Below, piece by piece: positions 28,402 to 37,112 of a DNA stretch of 64,000 nucleotides (position 1 is its first letter; each line of letters starts with the position of its first letter). Below the pieces are notes generated by a model. It saw nothing but the letters and a program-made list of their open reading frames with translations. It was not told where the DNA came from and made no database searches. The position numbers and the translations under genes were made by a program. Location of the stretch: positions 62,001 through 126,000 of the forward strand of contig NZ_JAHKQH010000037.1 of the NCBI RefSeq assembly GCF_018861025.1, read 5' to 3'. The stretch comes from Psychrosphaera sp. B3R10. GTDB taxonomy: Bacteria > Pseudomonadota > Gammaproteobacteria > Enterobacterales > Alteromonadaceae.

Positions 28402-30015
28402 AAGCGGGTCGTTTTTAGCGTTGTAAGTTGTGGTTTTTACTTCAGCAATATTCATGATTAAATCAAACACAATGTCATGGGTGAGTTTTTTCTTTGCGAC
28501 CTTTGTAAGGCACGTAGGATCAAATGATGAGGCCATGTTATTGCTCCAGTAAATCATTGGCACATGGATTTGTTCTTTTGGTGCAAAAGCGTACGGTAAG
28601 CCATGTAAATAGACTCCATTTTCACCAAGAGATTCACCATGATCGGATATGTATAACAAGGACGCTTCTATGTCACTTTCTGAAGTAATCAGTTTTAATT
28701 CTTCAATAGTCTTAGCGATAACAAAGTCGGTGTAAGCAATTGTATTGTTGTAGGTATTTACAACTTCTTTGTGGTTGCAGTTTTGTAAGTCGCTACGTTG
28801 GCAATCTGGTAGAAATATTTGTTTTGATTGCGGGTAACGTCGGTAATAGGTGGGACCGTGAGACCCAATCATATGCAATACAATGAAGGTATTGTTATTG
28901 TCTAGCTGACTTAATTTTGCTTTTAAGGGTTCCAATAAGATTTCGTCATAACAATATTCGCCATCACACAATTCGTGGTCTGAGTAAGTTGGGATCTTCG
29001 TCGTTTCAATTCGTGCACAAACGCCTTTACAACTGCCATTATTATTACTTATCCAAACAACATCTGCGCCGGCTTGTTGAACGATATCCAATGCATTTTG
29101 TTGAGCCGAGGCCAAACGTCGACTGTAGTTGCTTTTGTTTAGTCTGGAGAACATACAAGGAACTGAAATTGCCGTTGCGGTACCGCACGAATACATATTA
29201 GAAAACGACACAACCCCGAGTTTCTTAGTGTAAGGGTTTGTCGGTTTATCATAGCCATTAAGGGCAAAGTTCTGAGCGCGAGCGGTTTCACCCAAAATTA
29301 ATACGGTGACGTGTTTTTTCTTATTAACACGATTAAAGGTTGGTGTCGCGTCGAGTGTTTTAAATTTGAGAGGTGAATAAAAATAGGTGTTTTTAATAAA
29401 TTTCTGAGTCGCATCGACCATTTTGTAAGGGGTGATATAACCTATTAAATCTTTGTTATTACGGCCAACTGAGGCGTAATGTGAGTAGAACAATGCCGCA
29501 ATAATCGTTGCGCAAAGAAAGCTCAATGATAGCAATTTTAGTCGACTTAATAGTTCTTGGAAAAATGGTTTATACGTTATGTTTACGAGATAAATAATAC
29601 CGGCGGGGAGCAGGCCAAAAATGGCAAAAAACAGCACAGCGTACAAATTTAGGTAAGACAGAGCTTCTGCGGTATCGGTTTCAAATGAGTTTTGCACCAT
29701 ACCGTAGTCAAACACTATGCCATATGACACCGTACCGTAAAAGATCAGTGCGGAGGTCATTGTTGTAAGAATTAAGATTGGTTTTGTTAGCCATTTAATG
29801 GCTAATGGAGCTTGAAAAAGGACAGTTAAACTTAATAAAAATAACGGAACAGAGCACAAAAAAAACACATTGTAGTTTTCGACTTCAATAATAGCTTGCG
29901 ATGTTTTTGTTAAAAACGGTAAGTTTAAAATTAACGCAATATAGCAGCAGGATGCAAATACTACTTGGTTCGCAGTAACGGTTGTATTCTTAAAAAACAA
30001 AATTACTTTGTTCAA
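28384..30015 (-). CDS. eptA: Phosphoethanolamine--lipid A transferase (EptA family)
   Basis: It transfers phosphoethanolamine from phosphatidylethanolamine to lipid A, lowering negative charge and cationic-peptide binding. The 543 residues hold five N-terminal membrane helices (to about residue 185) and a periplasmic alkaline-phosphatase-like domain. The nucleophile threonine is in CGTATAISVPCM, and metal-site residues are in ILGETARAQNFALNGYDKPT and SDHGESLGE. The start is TTG at 30015, preceded by AGGGA at 8 bases; no better in-frame start exists. A four-half-site PmrA-box-like array lies upstream, which fits regulation by a PmrA/QseB-type response regulator. Confidence 0.92.
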   Translation of the reverse strand: MNKVILFFKNTTVTANQVVFASCCYIALILNLPFLTKTSQAIIEVENYNVFFLCSVPLFLLSLTVLFQAPLAIKWLTKPILILTTMTSALIFYGTVSYGIVFDYGMVQNSFETDTAEALSYLNLYAVLFFAIFGLLPAGIIYLVNITYKPFFQELLSRLKLLSLSFLCATIIAALFYSHYASVGRNNKDLIGYITPYKMVDATQKFIKNTYFYSPLKFKTLDATPTFNRVNKKKHVTVLILGETARAQNFALNGYDKPTNPYTKKLGVVSFSNMYSCGTATAISVPCMFSRLNKSNYSRRLASAQQNALDIVQQAGADVVWISNNNGSCKGVCARIETTKIPTYSDHELCDGEYCYDEILLEPLKAKLSQLDNNNTFIVLHMIGSHGPTYYRRYPQSKQIFLPDCQRSDLQNCNHKEVVNTYNNTIAYTDFVIAKTIEELKLITSESDIEASLLYISDHGESLGENGVYLHGLPYAFAPKEQIHVPMIYWSNNMASSFDPTCLTKVAKKKLTHDIVFDLIMNIAEVKTTTYNAKNDPLKTCRL

Positions 30016-30317
30016 TTTTTCATTCCCTATAATGCATAATTAGAGTGTTTTAACAACAATTACGAACAGCAACGTTATATTAAAGCGGGCATACCATAAA
30101 AAAGCTTTTGCTATATGTCTACCGATTTATGACAAAGAAGGGGACTTTCAGTATATGTTAAGCATTTCTTAAGCATTTCTTAAGCGTTTATTAAGAAAGT
30201 GCTGCATATCAAAGTGCTTGATGTGAATTTAGCTAACAAACAGGTGCAAAACGGACGTATTTAAGTTGATACTCAGCGGTAAGTTAACCAATCAGTCTGT
30301 TGTTTTTTATTGTGGCA
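30016..30317. other. 302-bp intergenic region between eptA and the cNMP-binding gene
   Basis: It holds the eptA promoter region on the minus strand. Apart from the tandem half-sites at 30157-30195 and a possible -10 (TATACT on the minus strand, 30150-30155), nothing else was recognised. Confidence 0.6.
30157..30195 (-). promoter_or_regulatory. Tandem PmrA-box-like array upstream of eptA
   Basis: Read on the minus strand, four hexamers CTTAAT, CTTAAG, CTTAAG and CTTAAC follow one another with exactly 5 bases between each. This matches the PmrA box pattern YTTAAK-N5-YTTAAK repeated in series (the last hexamer deviates at the final K). A TATACT lies just downstream. It is 142-180 bp upstream of the eptA start, and eptA is a classical PmrA target. 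Confidence 0.72.
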
Positions 30318-30914
30318 TTATCGACCTTTTAATGGGATATCCAATCGGTGTGAGCCTTTTTGAGTAGCATCCTCTTTTGATTGACCTTTAACATTGTCAC
30401 CGTTTTCCGTCGTAATATCGGTACCTTCTATTGCGGCGTCTGTTTCGTATTTAAGAACTTTTTCTTCAAGGTCAACAATTTTGGTATTTTGAGCGACGAC
30501 TCGGTCAACTAATCCAGAGATGATTTTGCTTTTTATGCCTTCTCTTACTTTTATCGGCAATTTGTCGAAAAGCTCTTTGGTGATCCGCAACGCAATAATT
30601 TCGGTAAGTGTTTTTACTGTTGCACTTCTCGGTTCGTTACAAATGAAGCCAACTTCACCGATAAAATGACCTGGGCCAACATTCGCTACGTGCTTTTTAT
30701 TTATCGTAACCGATACGTCGCCGCTTAATAAGATGTAGAAACTCGAGTCGTGTTCGCCACGACGAATGAATATTTCGTTTTGTTCTATCATCACCACAAG
30801 GTTAGGCAAATTGGCAATTTCGTTACGTTCACGAGGGCTGAGGGCTTTAAATAAATCGACCCGATTTAGAAATTCAACCAACTTTAATTTTGATACGTTA
30901 TTAATTCTTTTCAC
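30318..30914 (-). CDS. Cyclic-nucleotide-binding domain protein
   Basis: About 198 residues with a Crp-type cNMP-binding domain (about 12-125): LLSGDVSVTI, then VGPGHFIGEVGFICNEPRSATVKT, which is the phosphate-binding cassette with G-E and R-S-A intact. A helix and coiled-coil follow (about 140-165), then a polar tail. There is no helix-turn-helix, so it is not a Crp-like regulator. I placed the start at the GTG at 30914 because AGGAA lies 7 bases upstream; the open frame continues 21 codons further without a good site. It is read divergently from the SPOR-domain gene. Confidence 0.8.
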   Translation of the reverse strand: MKRINNVSKLKLVEFLNRVDLFKALSPRERNEIANLPNLVVMIEQNEIFIRRGEHDSSFYILLSGDVSVTINKKHVANVGPGHFIGEVGFICNEPRSATVKTLTEIIALRITKELFDKLPIKVREGIKSKIISGLVDRVVAQNTKIVDLEEKVLKYETDAAIEGTDITTENGDNVKGQSKEDATQKGSHRLDIPLKGR

Positions 30915-31038
30915 AAAATAATTCCTATTTGGGCGTAAGCAACCATACTTAATATTCCTTGTTGAACCTTGTATCATTAAAGCTTTGGGTCAATATGACG
31001 ATAAAATACTACAGCATGACGAGAGTTGAATCCATTAA

Positions 31039-32175
31039 ATGAATACTGTGTTATTAAAATTAGAGCTTAAAGATAAGCTTAAGATGCTCAAAAACATCCT
31101 GCTGGCAACATTCTGTTGTTTTGTCTCGGTTGGTTACTCCGCTGAGCAGCAAATCTTATATTCTAATTGGTCTGCAGGTATCAATCTGGCGCACTACCAA
31201 GCGAACACTCTAGAAGCAGTGGACTTGTCATTTGAATATGCTCCATGGCAAACAAATGGCATGACCGGTTCGTTCTCATTTGAATATCTCGATGCATTAG
31301 AAGTTCCTACTATTACCGGTATTGAGGAGACCAATTTTGGCTTTGTAAAAATTGGAATGGGATACCAATGGTATTTGTCTAATTGGCAAATTGTGCCTCA
31401 AATTAATCTACTCGTGGCGACTAAAACATTACCGGAATTACCAGCTGCGGCAACCGATAGTTACCCCGACAGCGGTGACGTAATGGGTCAGATAAGTATC
31501 GCCACTTATTATGAAATCAATGATAGATGGCGGTTTACGTTCTCACTAAAACGAATTATTGATAACACTTCAGTGTTTGATGGTGAGCAAATTTCGTTGG
31601 GTATAAACTACCGTTTAGGCAAAGTTGTTCGTTCGTTACCCGCTAGATATTCAAGTGACAGTCGCGTGACCCGAGAAGCCGATAGTGGAAGCCAACAATC
31701 TAATCTAGACAATTCAACTGCAGCTATAGCCGAGGTATCTCCAACGGCGTTCCAAAATCGAGTATTAACTGGAATAAATGCCCAACAAAAACAGCACCGG
31801 GTGGAGCGTGAACAACATAAAAACGAACTAAAACCGCATGCGGTGTTAAGTGCGGCATCACCTGTAATGAATTCCCAACAAGAATTTCAAGAATCAGATA
31901 GCAAAGGTGAAAAAGTTACTGATAAAAACATGCGCTATTCGGTTCAAATTGGCAGTTTTAAAAATGTAGAATCGATAGGTTTATTTGTCAAAGCACAAAA
32001 ATTAGATATATCGAGTTTATATACGGGAACCTATGGCAAATATTATAGACTGCTATATGGTGAATATAACAACCGAAAAGTTGCCCAAATCGTCTCAGAA
32101 CAACTTTTGTTAGATGGGATTGATAATTGGGTGGTCAAACTTGATTTCAATAAAATTGATAGCTATAGAAAATAA
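31039..32175 (+). CDS. Exported beta-rich protein with C-terminal SPOR-like domain
   Basis: The 378-residue frame includes a hydrophobic signal sequence (LLATFCCFVSVGYSAEQ). The start may instead be the ATG at 31084. Residues about 45-205 are rich in alternating aromatic strands (FGFVKIGMGYQWYLSNW, FTFSLKRI) and end in ISLGINYRLG, which resembles an outer-membrane barrel or autotransporter-like domain. A low-complexity linker (about 210-300) leads to a SPOR-like domain (about 303-372: RYSVQIGSFKN, YRLLYGEYNNRKVAQ). SPOR domains bind denuded peptidoglycan. The usher-like protein at 37926 has similar repeats, so a functional link is possible but not shown. Confidence 0.68.
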   Translation: MNTVLLKLELKDKLKMLKNILLATFCCFVSVGYSAEQQILYSNWSAGINLAHYQANTLEAVDLSFEYAPWQTNGMTGSFSFEYLDALEVPTITGIEETNFGFVKIGMGYQWYLSNWQIVPQINLLVATKTLPELPAAATDSYPDSGDVMGQISIATYYEINDRWRFTFSLKRIIDNTSVFDGEQISLGINYRLGKVVRSLPARYSSDSRVTREADSGSQQSNLDNSTAAIAEVSPTAFQNRVLTGINAQQKQHRVEREQHKNELKPHAVLSAASPVMNSQQEFQESDSKGEKVTDKNMRYSVQIGSFKNVESIGLFVKAQKLDISSLYTGTYGKYYRLLYGEYNNRKVAQIVSEQLLLDGIDNWVVKLDFNKIDSYRK

Positions 32176-32274
32176 CCAGCAATTAAAGTGTGAGTGTGAA
32201 TGCCACTTTTAGTATTTCAGTTCAAATTTTCAGTGCACTATATGTTTGTAACCCGCACCGCTAGGAATCGTTAG

Positions 32275-33180
32275 ATGGCATTTGATAGTAAATTATTAGA
32301 CGGCATGGTCATATTTGTCGAAGTTGTTGATGTTGGTAGTTTTACATTAGCCGCTCAACGCAGTGGTCACTCAACTTCTTACATTAGTAAAGAAATAAAC
32401 AAACTAGAAAACAGACTGGGCGTACGATTACTGCAACGTACGACAAGAACGATTAGGTTGACCTACGAAGGTGAAATTTATTACCAACAAGCTCGTCATA
32501 TAATCGATAGCGCACAACAGGCTGTCCACGACCTAAGTGGCCGACAAGCAGAGCCGCAAGGAGAACTAAAAATTAGCTGCCCGGTGAGTTTTGGTCTATC
32601 TCGCATTCGCCCCATAATTGCCAAGTTTATGGCGAAGTACCCTCAAATTACCATTAATGTTGATTTGAGCGACAAAAAAGTGGATGTAGTTGCAGATGGT
32701 TTTGATGTGGTTATTCGAGCGACCAGTCAACTTCAAGACTCTAGTTTAGTTTGTCGTAAATTTATGACAGCTAAAGCGTTAACTCTCGCTGCACCGAGTT
32801 ATATAAAAGAATACGGTATGCCGACCACACCGCAAGATTTGGCTGAACACAAGGTATTAACCTATAGCTATTTGAAACATCCACAGATATGGAGTTACTT
32901 TGACAGTGAAGGGCGCGAGCAACTGGTGCATCTAAAAACGTCAGTTACCTCAAGTAGCCCTGAATTGCTGCTCGAGCTTTGTGTTGCGGGGCAGGGGATT
33001 ATTAGGCTTCCAACATTTAATCTTACTGACGAGTTAGACAATGGCACGCTGGTACCAATGTTAAATGACTACGGAATGCCCGATATCGGGGTCTACCTTA
33101 TTTATGCCAGTCGGCAACATTTACCTGCAAAAATTAGAGTGTTCATTGACTTTATTTTAGAGGAGCTCGGCAACAGTTAA
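32275..33180 (+). CDS. LysR-family transcriptional regulator
   Basis: The 301 residues have an N-terminal winged helix (about 7-65; FTLAAQRSGHSTSYISKEI is the recognition region, followed by LGVRLLQRTTRTIRLT) and a LysR substrate-binding domain (about 92-298). It belongs to the CrgA-like branch by the GELKISCPVSFGLSRI segment. AGGAA precedes the ATG by 8 bases. No divergent target gene sits next to it; the downstream ppnP is convergent, so its target is unknown. Confidence 0.9.
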   Translation: MAFDSKLLDGMVIFVEVVDVGSFTLAAQRSGHSTSYISKEINKLENRLGVRLLQRTTRTIRLTYEGEIYYQQARHIIDSAQQAVHDLSGRQAEPQGELKISCPVSFGLSRIRPIIAKFMAKYPQITINVDLSDKKVDVVADGFDVVIRATSQLQDSSLVCRKFMTAKALTLAAPSYIKEYGMPTTPQDLAEHKVLTYSYLKHPQIWSYFDSEGREQLVHLKTSVTSSSPELLLELCVAGQGIIRLPTFNLTDELDNGTLVPMLNDYGMPDIGVYLIYASRQHLPAKIRVFIDFILEELGNS

Positions 33181-33220
33181 TGATCCGTAATGGAAATAGC
33201 TACAGGTGCCGAGTTATAGA

Positions 33221-33251
33221 GTAAAGCAACACTCATTAGGTGTTACTTTAC
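33221..33251. terminator. Inverted repeat between lysR and ppnP
   Basis: GTAAAGCAACAC pairs with GTGTTACTTTAC (one mismatch) over a 7-base loop, placed between convergent genes. There is no U-tract on either side, so it could be a weak bidirectional terminator or an mRNA-stabilising hairpin. Confidence 0.4.
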
Positions 33252-33273
33252 GACACAAAGTAAATCGTGTGGA

Positions 33274-33582
33274 TTATAAATAACTGCAGCAGTAGTCTGC
33301 TGTTTTAGTCACTTTAAGTTTAAATGATGCATTTGCTGGAACGTAAAAGCTATCAGGCGCAACAATTGTTTGCCATTCTGAATCAGGTAATAGCACAGTG
33401 AGTTCACCGGCATTAATTTCCATTAACTCTTTAGCTGCTGTATTAAATTCATAATCGCCAGGCAACATGACACCAAGTGTTTTTGTTGAGCCGTCTTCAA
33501 AAGTTACCGTGCGGCTTGTCACTTTGCCATCAAAATAGATATTGGCGTTTACATCGATAGCCACGTTTTTAAATTGAGTCAT
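33274..33582 (-). CDS. ppnP: Pyrimidine/purine nucleoside phosphorylase
   Basis: PpnP (DUF1255) is a small cupin-like enzyme that splits nucleosides with phosphate to give the base and ribose-1-phosphate. The 102-residue length is close to the family norm (about 94). Conserved segments are NIYFDGKVTSRTV, GVMLPGDYEF, GELTVLLP and FYVPANASFKLKV. The start has AGGATC 7 bases upstream. It is a single-gene unit. Confidence 0.9.
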   Translation of the reverse strand: MTQFKNVAIDVNANIYFDGKVTSRTVTFEDGSTKTLGVMLPGDYEFNTAAKELMEINAGELTVLLPDSEWQTIVAPDSFYVPANASFKLKVTKTADYCCSYL

Positions 33583-33955
33583 GTTTAGATCCTATAATTG
33601 TTAAAAGTAATTTGAAAACTGAGTCGAGTTTAAGCTCCATGAGTTGTGCTTTTGGATTTAAACTGTGGAACACAAAATAAGGTTCCTGAATGAAGAAGAT
33701 TATAAACGTTTTGTTCTTGCTTGATTAACCTTTATTAAGTTGAATTTGCAATAGCTAATAATGAAGTGGCAAATGTCAGCGGCGTCGATGACTAAATATA
33801 TACAATGTTTTTAACCACCGGGATCCTTCAAATACGCGACCAAACGAGGGTATTAATCAAAGCGCTTGGTGGTCAAAACGTGTCAATTAGGTATTGGCAT
33901 CTAAATTGCTTTAATCAAAGCCATAAACCCAGTTTACTGATGTGCGGAATAGACT
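33583..33955. other. 373-bp divergent intergenic region between ppnP and the FlgO-like cluster
   Basis: It contains the ppnP upstream region and, near its right end, a sigma-54-type promoter candidate for the FlgO-like cluster. No further gene is supported; a 62-codon frame at 33805-33993 overlaps the next gene and has no family features. Confidence 0.6.
33895..33910 (+). promoter_or_regulatory. Sigma-54-type (-24/-12) promoter candidate for the FlgO-like cluster
   Basis: TGGCAT-N5-TTGCT keeps the invariant GG and GC with 10 bases between, against the consensus TGGCAC-N5-TTGCA. The predicted start of transcription would be about 30-35 bases before the first FlgO-like start codon. In Vibrio, flgO itself is in a sigma-54 flagellar regulon. 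Confidence 0.55.
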
Positions 33956-34597
33956 ATGTATTATCGACAAACACAGCTAAAAACACTTTTTAGATTGACC
34001 AGCTTATTGCTGATATTGCTTCTGGCTGCGTGTTCGTCGGTGTCTGACCCATTATTAGCTGGCGCAAAACAAGTGGATGAAAAACCAAAAAGTTATCAGC
34101 CACAAAGTTCAGAAGGGTCATTGCATTTCCATGTAGAACGCCTTGCCCGTCAATTGTTCGACACTGCTAATGGCTTTGACGTATCGCGTCCTATGGTGGT
34201 TGGCACGTTTTTACCCGCGGAACGTTACGATAATAAAAACAATGCAGCGCTAGTGCCATATGGCATTCAAATCCAAGAAAGTTTTGCGACGTTTGCAACC
34301 CAAGCCGGTTTAAAGGTCATTGAGTTTAAAACCTTACCAGCGGTTAAAATAACCAATAATGCCGATATTATGATGTCGAGAGACGTTAATGATTTAGATT
34401 CTCGGGTCAGTGCCGATTACATGTTAACGGGCAGTTATACCCAGCAACAAAACAGTTTAGTCGTTAATGTTCGATTAATTCGTGTCTTTGATAAGACAAT
34501 AGTTGCCGCAGCAACCGATTATTTGCCGCTAAATAGTATGTGGAGCCACAACAAAGTACAGATAAAAGACAGCCGTTTGTACCGTGGCGAGTATTAG
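33956..34597 (+). CDS. FlgO-like lipoprotein 1
   Basis: A 213-residue lipoprotein (lipobox LLLAAC). A FlgO-type domain spans about 55-200: PMVVGTFLPAE, then a helix GIQIQESFATFATQAG, then LKVIEFKTLPAVKI, MMSRDVNDL, ADYMLTGSYTQQ and VVNVRLIRVFDKTIVAAA. It is the most divergent of the five paralogues because the usual ASFV strand is PMVVGTFL. FlgO of Vibrio is an outer-membrane lipoprotein needed for flagellar stability, but no flagellar gene is present here. It is the first of four tandem genes spaced 9-21 bp apart. Confidence 0.8.
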   Translation: MYYRQTQLKTLFRLTSLLLILLLAACSSVSDPLLAGAKQVDEKPKSYQPQSSEGSLHFHVERLARQLFDTANGFDVSRPMVVGTFLPAERYDNKNNAALVPYGIQIQESFATFATQAGLKVIEFKTLPAVKITNNADIMMSRDVNDLDSRVSADYMLTGSYTQQQNSLVVNVRLIRVFDKTIVAAATDYLPLNSMWSHNKVQIKDSRLYRGEY

Positions 34598-34606
34598 GAG
34601 TTTAAA

Positions 34607-35359
34607 ATGAAAAAAGTATATTTAAGCGTAATAACCACGTTAATGCTATCTGGTTGCGCAACAATGGAAAGTTGGTCTTGGTTTGAAGAACCTGCCCCTC
34701 AAGAAGAAGTGGTTGAAGACCAACTCAAAGTTGCGGCAGAACAAACGCCTCAGGCTGAGTATATTGCCGCAAATCCAGACGATACAACGGCGGAAGCGAG
34801 CGTTAAGTTTCAGCAAAACTATCGCGATAAATTATTAAATAAAGTTGGCACCATGCACAGTCGTAAACCGACGAAGAGCATGGACATGAAAAACATCAAT
34901 TATTATGTACGTGGTTTGATGCATGATCTTGTGGGGAACTTGCAATATGTAAATGCATCCACGCCAATTGCCGTTACCTCTTTTGTCTTTTTAGACAGCG
35001 ACTACGAAAAAGCAGATTTAATTGGTAAGCAATTATCGGAAAGCTTTATCCACGAAGTCCATAAATTTGGCATTCCAGTATTAGATTATAAAACGACGGA
35101 TTATATTCGCGTATCACCGGATGGTGACTTTATATTGAGCAAAGATTACCTCGATCTATCTGGTGAATTGCCAATTAAATACGCGTTAACTGGCACGTTA
35201 GTCAAACACCTTGCAGGTTACATGGTTAATGCTCGGGTCATTGGATTGCAATCGAAAGCCGTTGTTGCGTCAGCGCAGGGCTTTTTGCCTAGCAATGTTA
35301 TTAACTCATTAATATCGAGCAATCTAAACGACGGTATTCCAGTGACAGCTGGCGAATAG
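34607..35359 (+). CDS. FlgO-like lipoprotein 2
   Basis: A 250-residue lipoprotein (lipobox LMLSGC). After a charged linker (about 25-95) comes the FlgO-type domain (about 97-245). It has all the shared blocks: TPIAVTSFVFLDSD, IGKQLSESFIHEVHKFGIPVLDYK, GDFILSKDYLDL, YALTGTLVKH and VNARVIGLQSKAVVASA. It starts 9 bp after FlgO-like 1, and GGAG precedes the start. It is probably anchored on the periplasmic face of the outer membrane. Confidence 0.85.
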   Translation: MKKVYLSVITTLMLSGCATMESWSWFEEPAPQEEVVEDQLKVAAEQTPQAEYIAANPDDTTAEASVKFQQNYRDKLLNKVGTMHSRKPTKSMDMKNINYYVRGLMHDLVGNLQYVNASTPIAVTSFVFLDSDYEKADLIGKQLSESFIHEVHKFGIPVLDYKTTDYIRVSPDGDFILSKDYLDLSGELPIKYALTGTLVKHLAGYMVNARVIGLQSKAVVASAQGFLPSNVINSLISSNLNDGIPVTAGE

Positions 35360-35372
35360 GTCGGAGGCCATT

Positions 35373-36134
35373 ATGATAAGAAATTTCTTAACTTTATTTC
35401 TATCTAGTACGCTGCTGGTGGGACTTACTGGTTGTGCATCGGGTGAGTTTTTTCCGGATGCTAAAACATCGGATAACCAAAAAGCTAAACAGGCCAATAA
35501 ACCGCATGCCGATACCTTATGTGTGTCAAAAACGGGTCGATTAGTTGACTGCCAACAACTGGTTACCCATTTGCAAAATGAACCGGATTTACAAAACGCT
35601 CAGGGTGATCCATACCAAGAAGATACAAGAGCAATTCATTACTCTCATCCGTTAGAAGCCAGTAATAATACGGTACTCGTGGGTGAATACATTGAGCAAA
35701 TGGCCACTGAAATTTTACGTAATTTAACTATCCCTATGGACGATGCGGTCGTCGGCGTAACGTCATTTGTTGAATTCTCTGAAGATCTGTCGACCGTCAA
35801 TCATTTTGGCAATATGTTGGCAGAAAATTTCATTTATGAACTGCAGCAAAACGGCATTCCGGTTATTGATTATAAAGTCACAGGGGGCGTGCGCGTGATT
35901 TCTACTGGGGATTTTGTCTTTTCGAGAAATTCAGACGAACTGCTGCTCGACGGAACAATGACCTATGTATTAACCGGCACTATGGCATACAACAAACGGG
36001 GATTAATCATTAACGCAAGAATGGTTAACTTCGAAAACAAACGAGTCGTATCGACAAGTAAAAAGCTTATCCCATATTTTGTTTTAGATTCAATCATACC
36101 GAGTTCTGATAAACACGCTGTGATTGGCGATTAG
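35373..36134 (+). CDS. FlgO-like lipoprotein 3
   Basis: A 253-residue lipoprotein (lipobox VGLTGC). The domain at about 105-250 carries AVVGVTSFVEFSED, FGNMLAENFIYELQQNGIPV, IDYKVTGGVRV, GDFVFSRNSDEL, YVLTGTMAYN and INARMVNFENKRVVSTS. An extra pair of cysteines (LCVSKTGRLVDC, about 50-61) lies in the linker. It starts 13 bp after FlgO-like 2, with GGAGG nearby, so it is in the same operon. Confidence 0.85.
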   Translation: MIRNFLTLFLSSTLLVGLTGCASGEFFPDAKTSDNQKAKQANKPHADTLCVSKTGRLVDCQQLVTHLQNEPDLQNAQGDPYQEDTRAIHYSHPLEASNNTVLVGEYIEQMATEILRNLTIPMDDAVVGVTSFVEFSEDLSTVNHFGNMLAENFIYELQQNGIPVIDYKVTGGVRVISTGDFVFSRNSDELLLDGTMTYVLTGTMAYNKRGLIINARMVNFENKRVVSTSKKLIPYFVLDSIIPSSDKHAVIGD

Positions 36135-36155
36135 TAAAACAACTGGAGCGTAATT

Positions 36156-37112
36156 TTGATGAATATCCGTCCGTTAATTCAAATCAGTATCTTGCTGGCA
36201 TTATCCGGTTGTGCAACTGTTGATGGCTGGTTCGCCCCTGAAATTAAACCTGATGATCAACAACAGGCTTTGGTAAATAAAAGTGGTGACGCAGAATTAC
36301 AAATTGATCCAAATGCTAAAGCCAACGACAAAGCCTTGATGGGTGACGCATTGCAGCAGCCTGAAACGTTTCTGCTCGCTGAACACGACAACGTTAAAAA
36401 ATTAAAAGCTAATGACAGTACTATAGTGGGTAATCCAGATCCGCAAAGTACCAATTTGGTAGGTAATCAAGATCCCCAGGCAACACAAAACCCTATGGTG
36501 GTCAGTAACCCGTCAAGCCGTCAGTTGGCAAATACCCCTTTGACCAAACGTTCTGCAAATCGAGAAAAGCGCGTTCCCCAGCAAGAGTTTTCGGTAATGA
36601 GCCAGCAACGTCAACTGCAAACCAGCGTTGAAAACGACTACGCTGTTTTTCAGTCATTTAATCATCAGTTTATTAAAAATAACTCGGCTAAAAATCAGTA
36701 TAAATCGTTAGATAAAACCGTGAGCCATTTTGTTATGGATCTGATTTCAAATTTGTCGTCTGAGCATTATGGTGCACCTTTGGTTGTCAGACCGATGAAA
36801 CTCAAAGTCACCGATGTCGCAAACCCTGAAGGCGGTAAAGAGCTAATAACGTCGATGATTGCAGCCCAGATGAAAGACTATGGTTTTAATGTCTATGATG
36901 GCCGCAAGCCAAAAGGTAAATTTACTGGCGATGAAGTTATTTTAGAAACCATTGTTGATAGTTACGGAGATCAATTTGTGCTTTACGGGACATTAACTTT
37001 GTTGAAATCAAATACTGTGGCCGGAACGCACAACACTTTTATTTCGGATTTTTTCTTTCGCAATATTAAAGACGGTGTGGAAGTCTACACAGACAGTTCT
37101 AACTCAGAATAA
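36156..37112 (+). CDS. FlgO-like lipoprotein 4 with long N-terminal linker
   Basis: A 318-residue lipoprotein (lipobox LALSGC). A long Asn/Gln-rich linker (about 25-190) contains a short internal repeat, VGNPDPQSTN and VGNQDPQATQN, and then a C-terminal domain (about 190-305) distantly like FlgO: SHFVMDLISNLSSE, PLVVRPMKLKV, ITSMIAAQMKDYGFNVYDG and FVLYGTLTLL. Several usual FlgO blocks are missing, so it is the least certain member. It ends the plus-strand arm at a hairpin terminator. Confidence 0.72.
   Translation: MMNIRPLIQISILLALSGCATVDGWFAPEIKPDDQQQALVNKSGDAELQIDPNAKANDKALMGDALQQPETFLLAEHDNVKKLKANDSTIVGNPDPQSTNLVGNQDPQATQNPMVVSNPSSRQLANTPLTKRSANREKRVPQQEFSVMSQQRQLQTSVENDYAVFQSFNHQFIKNNSAKNQYKSLDKTVSHFVMDLISNLSSEHYGAPLVVRPMKLKVTDVANPEGGKELITSMIAAQMKDYGFNVYDGRKPKGKFTGDEVILETIVDSYGDQFVLYGTLTLLKSNTVAGTHNTFISDFFFRNIKDGVEVYTDSSNSE

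Noticed and set aside
33805-33993. 62-codon frame upstream of the FlgO-like cluster
   Set aside because: It covers the sigma-54-type promoter and overlaps the first FlgO-like start; composition is not protein-like.
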